64,000 nucleotides of DNA from Bradyrhizobium symbiodeficiens (GTDB lineage: Bacteria; Pseudomonadota; Alphaproteobacteria; Rhizobiales; Xanthobacteraceae), in assembly GCF_002266465.3 (NCBI RefSeq), contig NZ_CP029427.2, forward strand, positions 4,280,501-4,344,500, in the 5' to 3' direction. The translations under genes were made by a program, and so were the position numbers. The notes under the pieces were generated by a model, which was not told the DNA's origin, did no database searches, and saw only the letters and a list, made by a program, of their open reading frames with translations. This document shows positions 35,205-43,650 of this stretch, piece by piece. Each line of letters begins with the position of its first letter. Position 1 is the stretch's first letter.

Positions 35205-35978
35205 TCAGCCGCGATAGATCGGCGCGCCGCTCGGCGAGGCCACCGCGCCGCCGTCGACGAAGATCTCCTGGCCCTGCACATGCGCGGAATCATCGGAAGC
35301 GAGGAACAGCACCGTCTTCGCAACGTGATCGGTTTCGCCGAGGCGCCCCAGCGGCGTCGACAGCGCGATCCGCTTCTCGAATTCCTTCTCGGCTTCCGGC
35401 GTTGCCGTTGCAGGTCCCCAGATCGGCGTGCGGATCGCGCCGGGCGCGACCACGTTGACGCGGATGCCGCGCGGCGACAGCTCCGAGGCCATGATCCGCG
35501 CCATCGCCCGCACGCCGGCCTTCGCCGCGCCGTAAGCGGAGTAGCCGGGAATGCCGAGCACGGAGATGACCGAACCGTTGAGGATGATCGAAGCGTTGTC
35601 GTTGAGGTAGGGCAGCGCCGACTGCACAGTGAAGAACACGCTGGTCAGGTTGGTGCTGATGACCTTCTCGAAGACCTCGAGCGCGGCTGAGCCGAGCGGC
35701 GTGCCGCCGGCGATGCCGGCATTGGCGAACACGATGTCGAACTTGCCGAATTTCTCGGCGCCCTGCTTGATGGCGGCTTCGGTCGCGGCGATGTCGGTGG
35801 CGTCCGCAGCGAGCGTGAGCGCATTGGGCCCCAGCTCCTTCGCCGCCGCCTCCAGCGTCTGCTTGTTGCGTCCGGTGACCACCACCCTGGCGCCTTCGGC
35901 CACGAACAGCTTGGCCGTTGCCAGCCCGATTCCGCTATTGCCCCCGGTGATCAGGGCCGTCTTGTTCTTCAGTCTCAC
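35205..35978 (-). CDS. Short-chain dehydrogenase/reductase
   Basis: A 257-residue classical SDR. The cofactor motif is TGGNSGIG with an Arg at TGRNKQ that favours NADP; NAG is in ANAGIAGG. The catalytic Ser is in NGSVISVLG and YxxxK is YSAYGAAKAG. The C-terminus has FVDGGAV. The substrate is unknown. The GTG at 35978 is preceded by ggaggcga; an ATG further upstream would include this site. It is divergent from an HxlR-type regulator, with a long palindrome between them. Confidence 0.9.
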   Translation of the reverse strand: MRLKNKTALITGGNSGIGLATAKLFVAEGARVVVTGRNKQTLEAAAKELGPNALTLAADATDIAATEAAIKQGAEKFGKFDIVFANAGIAGGTPLGSAALEVFEKVISTNLTSVFFTVQSALPYLNDNASIILNGSVISVLGIPGYSAYGAAKAGVRAMARIMASELSPRGIRVNVVAPGAIRTPIWGPATATPEAEKEFEKRIALSTPLGRLGETDHVAKTVLFLASDDSAHVQGQEIFVDGGAVASPSGAPIYRG

Positions 35979-35991
35979 ATTCGCCTCCAGT

Positions 35992-36046
35992 GGTTGCATC
36001 ATAAAACCATGTTGCCATCTAGGGCATATGGTTTTATTATGCAACC
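35992..36046. promoter_or_regulatory. Long inverted-repeat operator between SDR and HxlR genes
   Basis: Two 19-base arms (ggttgcatcataaaaccat and atggttttattatgcaacc) form an inverted repeat with one mismatch, separated by 17 bases that include another gttgc. It lies 13 bases upstream of the SDR start and 54 bases before the HxlR start. Its AT-rich sequence contrasts with the GC-rich surroundings. It is the obvious binding site for the neighbouring HxlR regulator. Confidence 0.75.
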
Positions 36047-36100
36047 ACACAAGCGCGTGATCGGCACGCCAATCGTGCGAACGCGACAGGACCGAAAACG

Positions 36101-36568
36101 ATGGTGAAACGAACGAGCTTCGAGGGCGATGCCTGCCCGATCGCGCGGTCGCTGGATGCGCTGGGCGATTGGTGGTCGCTGCTGATCATCCGCGAGGCGT
36201 TGTTCGGCCTGCGTCGGTTCGGCGAATTTCAGAGCAAGCTCGGCATGGCCAAGAATATCCTGGCGGCGCGGCTGCGCTCGCTCGTCGATCACGGCATCCT
36301 GGCAACCGCCCCCGCCTCTGACGGCAGCGCTTATCAAGAGTACGTGCTGACCGCGAAGGGCCGCGGCACCTTCCCGATCCTGGTAGCGCTGCGGCAATGG
36401 AGCGAGGCGTTCGACGACCGCCCAGAGGAGATCGCGACCATTTTGGTGGATCGCGAAAAAGGCCGGCCGGTGAAGAGGCTCGAAATGCGTGCGGAGGACG
36501 GACGGCTGCTCAGCCCGGCGGATACGATGCTGAAGCCGCGACCGGCGCCGCGACGGCGGTCGGCCTGA
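36101..36568 (+). CDS. HxlR-family transcriptional regulator (next to SDR)
   Basis: A 155-residue HxlR winged-helix protein. C12 in EGDACPIARSLDALGDWW is the conserved cysteine. LFGLRRFGEFQSKLGMAKNILAARLRSLVDHGIL is the DNA-binding helix-turn-helix and wing. The C-terminal tail, about 50 residues longer than the minimal HxlR domain, is basic and Pro-rich. It is divergent from the SDR gene and most likely represses it, binding the palindrome between them. Confidence 0.9.
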   Translation: MVKRTSFEGDACPIARSLDALGDWWSLLIIREALFGLRRFGEFQSKLGMAKNILAARLRSLVDHGILATAPASDGSAYQEYVLTAKGRGTFPILVALRQWSEAFDDRPEEIATILVDREKGRPVKRLEMRAEDGRLLSPADTMLKPRPAPRRRSA

Positions 36569-36652
36569 CCGCGCACAACTGCCACCGCATTGTCATTGCG
36601 AAGACGGTTGAAGCGCACTCCCAACCATCACCGTCATCCTGAGGCGCAAGCC

Positions 36653-36892
36653 TCACGACAGCTTGCGCTTGCTCCGCAGCCGCAGGTGCTCGTCGGCCTC
36701 CAGCTTGGTCATGCCAAGGAGATAATGCAGCACGTCGAGCTCGTGACGCTCGGCAAGCTTGCGCAACGCGCCGACCTGCTCGGCGATGAAGGTGACAGCC
36801 TCGTCCGCGCCGCCCTCCCCCGGTTCGTCGTGACGCGAGCCTCCCGGCGCGCCTGATACGGCGCGCGCCCGTTTCTTTCCCGGCCTAGTCAA
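36653..36892 (-). CDS. Small hypothetical protein
   Basis: An open frame ending in a coding-like segment: DEAVTFIAEQVGALRKLAER, then HELDVLHYLLGMTKLEADEH and a basic LRLRSKRKLS. This reads as two amphipathic helices. The start is uncertain: I use a TTG at 36892 that gives LTRPGKKRARAV; the same frame stays open further upstream to 37042. Nothing competes for this space on the plus strand before topA. No family recognised. Confidence 0.55.
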   Translation of the reverse strand: MTRPGKKRARAVSGAPGGSRHDEPGEGGADEAVTFIAEQVGALRKLAERHELDVLHYLLGMTKLEADEHLRLRSKRKLS

Positions 36893-37119
36893 CAGACCCC
36901 ACCCGAATCCATGCCCCGTGGAAACATTACGCCGATAGCGATCGCAACTCCAAGGTGGTATTTTGCAACTTTCTCGATATGAAACTTTTCCCATCCGGGG
37001 GGCTTTCAACAGCCTCCGATTTGACAGCGGAGGCCTCACCACCCATGTTCGGGTCGAAACGGCCGACCCGAGTCCTTTCGTTTTCGGCCCCCAATTTTCC
37101 CATAAGTTACTGGAACTAC

Positions 37120-39849
37120 ATGAATATCGTCATTGTGGAGTCGCCGGCGAAAGCCAAGACGATCAACAAGTATTTGGGCTCGTCCTATGAGGTTCTGGCC
37201 TCGTTCGGCCATGTCCGCGACCTGCCCGCGAAGAACGGCTCCGTCGATCCCGATGCCAATTTCAAGATGATCTGGGAGGTCGACCCCAAGGCGGCCGGCC
37301 GGCTCAACGACATCGCCAAGTCCCTGAAGAACGCCGACCGCCTGATTCTCGCCACCGACCCTGATCGTGAGGGCGAGGCCATCTCCTGGCACGTGCTGGA
37401 GGTGCTGAAGGAAAAGCGCGCGCTGAAGGACCAGAAGATCGAGCGCGTGGTGTTCAACGCCATCACCAAGCAGGCGGTCACGGACGCGATGAAGCATCCG
37501 CGCCAGATCGACGGTGCGCTGGTCGACGCCTATATGGCGCGCCGTGCGCTGGACTATCTGGTCGGCTTCACCCTCTCCCCCGTGCTGTGGCGCAAGCTGC
37601 CGGGCGCCCGCTCGGCCGGCCGGGTGCAGTCGGTGGCGCTGCGCCTGGTCTGCGACCGCGAACTCGAAATCGAAAAATTCGTCGCCCGCGAATATTGGTC
37701 GCTGATCGCAACCCTGTTGACGCCGCGCGGCGATGCCTTCGAGGCCCGCCTGGTCGGCGCCGACGGCAAGAAGATCCAGCGCCTCGACATCGGCACCGGC
37801 GCGGAAGCCGAAGACTTCAAGAAGGCGCTGGAGACGGCCGTCTACGCCGTGACCTCGGTCGACGCGAAGCCCGCCCGGCGCAATCCGCAGGCGCCCTTCA
37901 CCACCTCGACGCTGCAGCAGGAAGCCAGCCGCAAATACGGCTTTGCGCCGGCGCACACCATGCGCATCGCCCAGCGCCTCTATGAAGGCATCGACATCGG
38001 CGGCGAGACCACCGGACTCATTACTTATATGCGGACCGACGGCGTGCAGATCGATCCGTCCGCGATCACCCAGGCCCGCAAGGTGATCGGCGAGGATTAC
38101 GGCAACGCCTACGTGCCGGACGCGCCACGCCAGTACCAGGCCAAGGCCAAGAACGCCCAGGAAGCGCACGAAGCGATCCGCCCGACCGACATGTCGCGTC
38201 GCCCCGACAGCATGAGCCGCAAGCTCGATTCCGATCAGGCCCGGCTCTATGAGTTGATCTGGAAACGCACCATCGCGAGCCAGATGGAATCGGCCGAGCT
38301 CGAGCGCACCACGGTCGACATCACGGCGAAGGCAGGTTCCCGCACGCTTGAGCTCCGCGCCACCGGCCAGGTCGTCAAGTTCGACGGCTTCCTCGCGCTC
38401 TACCAGGAAGGCCGCGACGACGAAGAGGACGAAGATTCCCGCCGCCTGCCCGCGATGAGCCCGAACGATGCGCTCAAGCGGCAATCGCTGTCCGTCACCC
38501 AGCATTTCACCGAACCGCCGCCGCGCTTCTCCGAGGCCTCGCTGGTCAAGCGCATGGAAGAGCTCGGCATCGGCAGGCCGTCGACCTATGCTTCGATCCT
38601 CCAGGTCCTGAAGGACCGCGGCTACGTCAAGCTGGAGAAGAAGCGCCTGCACGGCGAGGACAAGGGCCGCGTCGTGGTCGCGTTCCTCGAAAGCTTCTTT
38701 GCCCGCTACGTCGAATACGACTTCACGGCCAATCTGGAAGAGCAGCTCGACCGCATCTCCAACAACGAGATCTCCTGGCAGCAGGTGCTGAAGGATTTCT
38801 GGACCGGCTTCATCGGCGCCGTCGACGAGATCAAGGATCTGCGCGTAGCCCAGGTGCTGGACGTGCTCGACGAGATGCTGGGACAGCACATCTATCCGCC
38901 GCGGACGGACGGCGGCGATATCAGGCAGTGCCCGAACTGCGGCAACGGCCGTCTCAATCTCAAGGCCGGCAAGTTCGGCGCCTTCGTCGGCTGCTCGAAC
39001 TATCCGGAGTGCCGCTACACCCGTCAGCTCGCCGCCGATGGCGAGGCCAGTGCCGATCGTTCGCTCGGCCAGGACCCCGAGACCGGTCGCGATGTCTGGG
39101 TCAAGGCCGGCCGGTTCGGTCCCTATATCCAGCTCGGTGAGCAGAAGGATTACGCGGAAGGCGAGAAACCGAAGCGCGCCGGCATCCCGAAGGGCACCTC
39201 GCCCGGGGATGTCGAACTCGAACTTGCGCTCAAGCTGCTGTCGCTGCCGCGCGAGATCGGCAAGCATCCCGAGACCGGTGAGCCGATCACCGCAGGCCTC
39301 GGCCGCTTCGGGCCATTCGTCAAGCATGAGAAGACCTATGCCAGCCTGGAAGCTGGCGACGAGGTGTTCGACATCGGCCTCAATCGCGCGGTGACGCTGA
39401 TCGCGGAAAAGGTCGCCAAGGGCCCGAGCCGACGCTTCGGCGCCGATCCCGGCAAGGCGATCGGCGATCATCCGACGCTCGGCACCGTCACCGTGAAGAG
39501 CGGCCGCTACGGCGCCTATGTCACGGCCGGCGGCGTCAACGCGACGATCCCGAGCGACATCGAAAAAGACGCCATCACGCTGCCGCAGGCGATCGCGCTG
39601 ATCGACGAGCGCGCGGCCAAGGGCGGCGGCAAGAAGCCGAAGAAGGCGGCGAAGCCCGCCAAGGCCAAGAAGACTGCGGACGGCGATGACGCCGCGCCAA
39701 AGAAGAAACCGGCCGCGAAAAAGGCGGCCAAAACCAAATCCGGATCCACCAGCAAGGCGCGCGCAGCCGTGTCGTCGACCGCAAAAACGTCGCCGACCAA
39801 GGCCGCCGCCACCAAGGCTCCGGCCAAGAAGAGTGCCGGCAAGACTTGA
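37120..39849 (+). CDS. topA: DNA topoisomerase I
   Basis: A 909-residue type IA topoisomerase. The Toprim domain starts MNIVIVESPAKAKTINKYLG, with acidic residues in ATDPDREGEAISWH. The active-site Tyr is Y303 in LITYMRTDG. One Cys4 zinc finger (CPNCG...CSNYPEC) lies near residues 606-630. Three GRFGPY/GRYGAY-type repeats follow, then a Lys/Ala-rich tail of about 75 residues, both typical of alphaproteobacteria. It relaxes negative supercoils. I chose the ATG at 37120 as the canonical N-terminus; the longer open frame upstream is not conserved-looking. It is followed after 20 bases by rnr. Confidence 0.96.
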   Translation: MNIVIVESPAKAKTINKYLGSSYEVLASFGHVRDLPAKNGSVDPDANFKMIWEVDPKAAGRLNDIAKSLKNADRLILATDPDREGEAISWHVLEVLKEKRALKDQKIERVVFNAITKQAVTDAMKHPRQIDGALVDAYMARRALDYLVGFTLSPVLWRKLPGARSAGRVQSVALRLVCDRELEIEKFVAREYWSLIATLLTPRGDAFEARLVGADGKKIQRLDIGTGAEAEDFKKALETAVYAVTSVDAKPARRNPQAPFTTSTLQQEASRKYGFAPAHTMRIAQRLYEGIDIGGETTGLITYMRTDGVQIDPSAITQARKVIGEDYGNAYVPDAPRQYQAKAKNAQEAHEAIRPTDMSRRPDSMSRKLDSDQARLYELIWKRTIASQMESAELERTTVDITAKAGSRTLELRATGQVVKFDGFLALYQEGRDDEEDEDSRRLPAMSPNDALKRQSLSVTQHFTEPPPRFSEASLVKRMEELGIGRPSTYASILQVLKDRGYVKLEKKRLHGEDKGRVVVAFLESFFARYVEYDFTANLEEQLDRISNNEISWQQVLKDFWTGFIGAVDEIKDLRVAQVLDVLDEMLGQHIYPPRTDGGDIRQCPNCGNGRLNLKAGKFGAFVGCSNYPECRYTRQLAADGEASADRSLGQDPETGRDVWVKAGRFGPYIQLGEQKDYAEGEKPKRAGIPKGTSPGDVELELALKLLSLPREIGKHPETGEPITAGLGRFGPFVKHEKTYASLEAGDEVFDIGLNRAVTLIAEKVAKGPSRRFGADPGKAIGDHPTLGTVTVKSGRYGAYVTAGGVNATIPSDIEKDAITLPQAIALIDERAAKGGGKKPKKAAKPAKAKKTADGDDAAPKKKPAAKKAAKTKSGSTSKARAAVSSTAKTSPTKAAATKAPAKKSAGKT

Positions 39850-39869
39850 GATCAAGAAGTAGAGGTTAA

Positions 39870-42209
39870 GTGAAACGCAAGAATGACCATGGCTTTCCCG
39901 AGCGGCAAGCCATCGTCGCCTTCATCAAGGCAAATCCCGGAAAGGTCGGGACCCGCGAAATTGCGCGCGAGTTCGGCCTGAAGAACGCCGATCGCGTCGA
40001 GCTCAAGCGCATATTGCGCGAACTCGCCGACGACGGAACCGTTAAGAAGAAGCGCCACAAGGTGTCCGAACCGGACGCACTGCCGCCGACCCTGGTCGCC
40101 GACATCACCGGCCGCGACGCTGACGGCGAGTTGATCGCCTCCCCCACCGAATGGGACGAGGTCGAAAGCGGCGAGCCCCCCAAAATCCGCATCCAGATGC
40201 CGCGCCGGCCGAAGCCGGGCACCGTCGCCGGCGTCCGCGACCGCGTGCTGCTGCGCGTCGAGCCGATCTCCGAGACCGAAGGCCCGGCCTGGCTCGGCCA
40301 CATCATCAAGGTCTTCGACAAGGCCAAGAGCCGCATCCTCGGCGTGTTCCGCGCACTTCCCGAAGGTGGCGGACGGCTTGTCCCCGTCGACAAGAAGTCC
40401 GCCGACCGCGAGCTGAACATCGCCTCGGCCGACACGAACGGCGCGCAGGACGGCGATCTCGTCAGCGTCGACATCGTCCGCACCCGCAGCTTTGGCCTCG
40501 CCTCCGGCCGCGTGAAGGATAAGCTCGGCTCCGTCAAGTCGGAGAAGGCGATCAGCCTGATCGCGATCTATGCCCACGACATCCCGCTGCAATTCTCGCC
40601 CGCCGCGATGCGCGATGCGGAAGCGGCCGAGCCGGCCAATTTGAAGGGCCGCGAGGATTGGCGCGACGTGCCGCTTCTCACCATCGATCCGCCGGATGCC
40701 AAGGATCATGACGACGCGGTGCATGCGCAGCCGGATGACGATCCCAACAACAAGGGCGGCTTCATCGTCAACGTCGCCATTGCCGATGTGAGCTTCTACG
40801 TCCGGCCGGGCAGCGCGCTCGATCGCGACGCGCTCGATCGCGGCAACTCGGTCTATTTCCCCGACCGCGTCGTGCCGATGCTGCCCGAGCGGATCTCGAA
40901 CGATCTCTGCTCGCTGGTGCCGGGCGAGCCGCGCGGCGCGCTCGCGGTGCGCATGGTGCTCGGGCCCGACGGCCGCAAGCGCTCGCACAGTTTTCACCGC
41001 ATCCTGATGCGGTCGGCGGCAAAGCTCAGCTACGCGCAGGCGCAGGCCGCGATCGACGGCCGGCCCGACGGCACCACCGGTCCCCTGCTCGATCCAATCT
41101 TGAAACCGCTCTATGCAGCCTATGCCTGCGCCAAGCGCGCGCGCGACGAGCGCGATCCGCTCAATCTCGATCTGCCCGAACGCAAGATCCTCCTGAAGAG
41201 CGACGGCACGGTCGACCGCGTCGTGGTGCCCGAACGTCTCGATGCGCACAAGCTGATCGAGGAGTTCATGATCCTCGCCAACGTCGCAGCCGCCGAGATG
41301 CTGGAGAAGAAATCGCTTCCGCTGATCTACCGCGTGCACGACGAGCCGACCTTGGAGAAGGTCCACGCGCTCGCGGAATTTCTGGAGACGCTCGACGTTC
41401 CCTTCGCCAAATCAGGTGCGCTGCGTCCCACCACGTTCAACCGCGTGCTGGCCCAGCTCGAAGGCCATGATTACTATCCGCTGGTCAGCGAAGTCGTGCT
41501 GCGCGCCCAGGCGCAGGCCGAATACTCCTCCGAGAACTACGGGCACTTCGGCCTGAATTTGCGCCGCTACGCGCATTTCACCTCGCCGATCCGCCGTTAT
41601 GCCGATCTCGTCGTGCATCGCGCGCTGGTCCGCGCACTCGGCCTCGGCGAAGGCGCCCTGCCCGACAGCGAGACACCGGAAACCTTGAGCGAAGTCGCCG
41701 CCCACATCTCGGTGACCGAACGGCGTGCGATGAAGGCGGAGCGGGAGACCGTCGACCGGCTGATCGCGCATCACCTGGCCGACCGCATCGGCGCGAGCTT
41801 CCAGGGCCGCGTCTCCGGCGTCACCCGCGCGGGGCTCTTCGTCAAGCTGGCTGAAACAGGTGCCGACGGCCTGATCCCGATCCGATCCCTCGGCACGGAA
41901 TATTTCAACTATGACGAGAGCCGACACGCCCTGGTCGGCACGCGCAGCCGCACCATGTATCAGCTGGGAGACGTGGTCGATGTCCGCCTGATCGAAGCAG
42001 CCCCGATCGCAGGCGCGCTGCGCTTCGAGCTGCTGTCGTCCTCCAGTGAGGCCGCGCCGCGCGAACGCAGGACATCCGGTCCGCAACGCCGCCCCTCGCT
42101 CAAGGCGCATCCCGGCCGCAGCCCAGACAGAAAACGCAAGCCGCCGAAGCCAAAGCCCGGCAAGAAGGGCAAAGGCAAGAGTAAGGGCAAGAAGGGCAAG
42201 GCATGGTGA
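39870..42209 (+). CDS. rnr: Ribonuclease R
   Basis: A 779-residue RNase II-family exonuclease. A winged-helix N-terminus (KANPGKVGTREIAREFGLKN) is followed by cold-shock domains. The catalytic RNB domain carries LLTIDPPDAKDHDDAV and YVRPGSALDRDALDRGNSVYF, and a C-terminal S1 domain (GRVSGVTRAGLFVKLAETGADG) leads to a Lys-rich tail. It degrades structured RNA 3' to 5' and works with SmpB-tmRNA in quality control. GTG start with agagg upstream. It overlaps the next gene by 7 bases. Confidence 0.95.
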   Translation: MKRKNDHGFPERQAIVAFIKANPGKVGTREIAREFGLKNADRVELKRILRELADDGTVKKKRHKVSEPDALPPTLVADITGRDADGELIASPTEWDEVESGEPPKIRIQMPRRPKPGTVAGVRDRVLLRVEPISETEGPAWLGHIIKVFDKAKSRILGVFRALPEGGGRLVPVDKKSADRELNIASADTNGAQDGDLVSVDIVRTRSFGLASGRVKDKLGSVKSEKAISLIAIYAHDIPLQFSPAAMRDAEAAEPANLKGREDWRDVPLLTIDPPDAKDHDDAVHAQPDDDPNNKGGFIVNVAIADVSFYVRPGSALDRDALDRGNSVYFPDRVVPMLPERISNDLCSLVPGEPRGALAVRMVLGPDGRKRSHSFHRILMRSAAKLSYAQAQAAIDGRPDGTTGPLLDPILKPLYAAYACAKRARDERDPLNLDLPERKILLKSDGTVDRVVVPERLDAHKLIEEFMILANVAAAEMLEKKSLPLIYRVHDEPTLEKVHALAEFLETLDVPFAKSGALRPTTFNRVLAQLEGHDYYPLVSEVVLRAQAQAEYSSENYGHFGLNLRRYAHFTSPIRRYADLVVHRALVRALGLGEGALPDSETPETLSEVAAHISVTERRAMKAERETVDRLIAHHLADRIGASFQGRVSGVTRAGLFVKLAETGADGLIPIRSLGTEYFNYDESRHALVGTRSRTMYQLGDVVDVRLIEAAPIAGALRFELLSSSSEAAPRERRTSGPQRRPSLKAHPGRSPDRKRKPPKPKPGKKGKGKSKGKKGKAW

Positions 42210-42643
42210 CCATCAGCACGGCCCCGAAAATCTGGACGCGCGAGACAGGTCTCGTCGAGAAGCGCGATCTCTGGACGGCGATGAAGCGCGGCTTTCGCGG
42301 CCGCTGCCCGCGGTGTGGCGAGGGCAAACTGTTCCGCGCCTTCCTGAAGACGGCGGACAATTGCTCGGTGTGCGACCTCGATTTCACGCCGCACCGCGCT
42401 GACGATCTGCCAGCCTATCTCGTCATCGTCATCGTCGGCCACATCGTGGTGCCCAGTATCCTCTGGATCGAGACCAACTACACGACGCCGGTGTGGCTCA
42501 GCTTCGCAGCCTATCTGCCCTTCACCTTCGTCGCCTCGCTCGCGCTGCTGCAGCCCGTCAAGGGAGCTGTGGTCGGCCTGCAATGGGCTCTGCGCATGCA
42601 CGGGTTTGACGACACCCCTCCGGATGGTATTCCACCTGTGTAA
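42203..42643 (+). CDS. DUF983 family membrane protein
   Basis: A 146-residue protein with a zinc-ribbon-like start: RGRCPRCGEGKLFRAFLK and NCSVCDLDF provide two CxxC pairs. Two membrane segments follow (LPAYLVIVIVGHIVVPSILW and VWLSFAAYLPFTFVASLALL). This is the DUF983 architecture; molecular function is unknown. The gene overlaps the rnr stop and is commonly found between rnr and a NUDIX gene in Rhizobiales, so it is part of the same operon. Confidence 0.9.
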   Translation: MVTISTAPKIWTRETGLVEKRDLWTAMKRGFRGRCPRCGEGKLFRAFLKTADNCSVCDLDFTPHRADDLPAYLVIVIVGHIVVPSILWIETNYTTPVWLSFAAYLPFTFVASLALLQPVKGAVVGLQWALRMHGFDDTPPDGIPPV

Positions 42644-42673
42644 TCAAGAAGCAAAAAGCGTTTGGGTGAGGAC

Positions 42674-43423
42674 ATGACGGATATTGCGCAGGCCGCTGAG
42701 AAGGCAAAGATCCACGAGGGCAAGGAAGCCGACCACCATCCCTATTTTCGCCCGAGGGATGCGGCGACGCTGATCCTGGTCGACCGCAGCAGCACTACAC
42801 CAAAAGTCCTGGTCGGCAAGCGCCACGACAAGGTGGTGTTCATGCCCGGCAAATTCGTCTTCCCGGGCGGGCGCGTCGACAAGACCGACTATCGCGTGCC
42901 CTGTGCCGCGCCCGTCACGGCCGAGCTGGAAGCCAACCTCGCCAAGGGCAGCCCGAAGACGCCGGCTTCGCGCGCGAAGTCGCTCGCCATCGCTGCAATC
43001 CGCGAGGCCTGCGAGGAGACCGGTCTCTGCCTCGGCCGCAAGGCGGAGATCAAGGCGAAGCTCGAAGGTCCCTGGCAGCCGTTCGCCGATGCGGGCCTTC
43101 TGCCCGATCCCTCGAGCCTGTTCCTGATCGCGCGCGCGATCACCCCGCCCGGCCGGGTCAAACGGTTCGACACGCGCTTCTTCACGGCGGATGCCTCCGC
43201 GATCACCCACCGCGTCGACGGCGTGATCCATGCCGATGCCGAGCTGGTCGAGCTGGTCTGGGTCGAGCTCGGCTCCAAGCCGCTCGCCGATCTGCATCCG
43301 ATGACGCGCAACGTGCTCAACGAGCTCCACAGCCGCCTCGCCACCGGTCCGCTCCGCCACGACGCGCCAGTGCCGTTCTTCCATTTCTACGGCGGCAAGA
43401 TGCAGAAGGATATTCTGGGCTGA
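42674..43423 (+). CDS. NUDIX hydrolase
   Basis: A 249-residue protein with the NUDIX fold. The Nudix box is stretched over residues about 60-120: GKFVFPGGRV at its start and AAIREACEETGL, the RExxEE metal-binding helix, at its end. The insertion between the parts is typical of NUDT19-type members. These enzymes hydrolyse nucleoside diphosphates linked to other groups, sometimes CoA derivatives; the substrate here is unknown. ATG at 42674 with gagg upstream. It ends the topA-rnr-DUF983-NUDIX run and is followed by a large palindrome. Confidence 0.9.
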   Translation: MTDIAQAAEKAKIHEGKEADHHPYFRPRDAATLILVDRSSTTPKVLVGKRHDKVVFMPGKFVFPGGRVDKTDYRVPCAAPVTAELEANLAKGSPKTPASRAKSLAIAAIREACEETGLCLGRKAEIKAKLEGPWQPFADAGLLPDPSSLFLIARAITPPGRVKRFDTRFFTADASAITHRVDGVIHADAELVELVWVELGSKPLADLHPMTRNVLNELHSRLATGPLRHDAPVPFFHFYGGKMQKDILG

Positions 43424-43436
43424 TTGGCTCTCCTTT

Positions 43437-43542
43437 CGTCATTCCGGGGCGCGCGTAGCGCGAGCCCGGAATCCATCCATCGGCAGCCGCTGCGGCCCGA
43501 TGGATTCCGGGCTCGCGCCAAGAGGCGCGCCCCGGAATGACG
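43437..43542. repeat. 106-base palindromic intergenic repeat
   Basis: A nearly perfect palindrome. The outer arms are cgtcattccggggcgcgc and its complement, the inner arms gcgcgagcccggaatcc and its complement, with a short unmatched stretch (gta versus ctcttg) between. The loop region contains a second small hairpin (cagccgctgcgg). It lies 13 bases after the NUDIX gene and may also act as a terminator. It looks like a Bradyrhizobium-type dispersed repeat and resembles the element at 27049-27179 in its cgtcat...atgacg ends. Confidence 0.8.
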
Positions 43543-43650
43543 TGCTGAGAGACCATCCAAAAACAAAATAATCTTCCCGCCTCCCCCGATGGCGGAGTTC
43601 CCACTCATGCCTATGTCTTTCCCCAACGTCACCAAAACGGACACCGGGCG

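Noticed and set aside
37036..39855. Very long open frame of 939 codons opposite topA
   Set aside because: It is a shadow of the high-GC topA coding strand. The topA frame has all family motifs; the opposite frame has none and no ribosome-binding site.
43437..43542. Possible CRISPR repeat unit
   Set aside because: It is a single palindrome, not a series of repeats with spacers. No cas genes or repeat array occur in the window.
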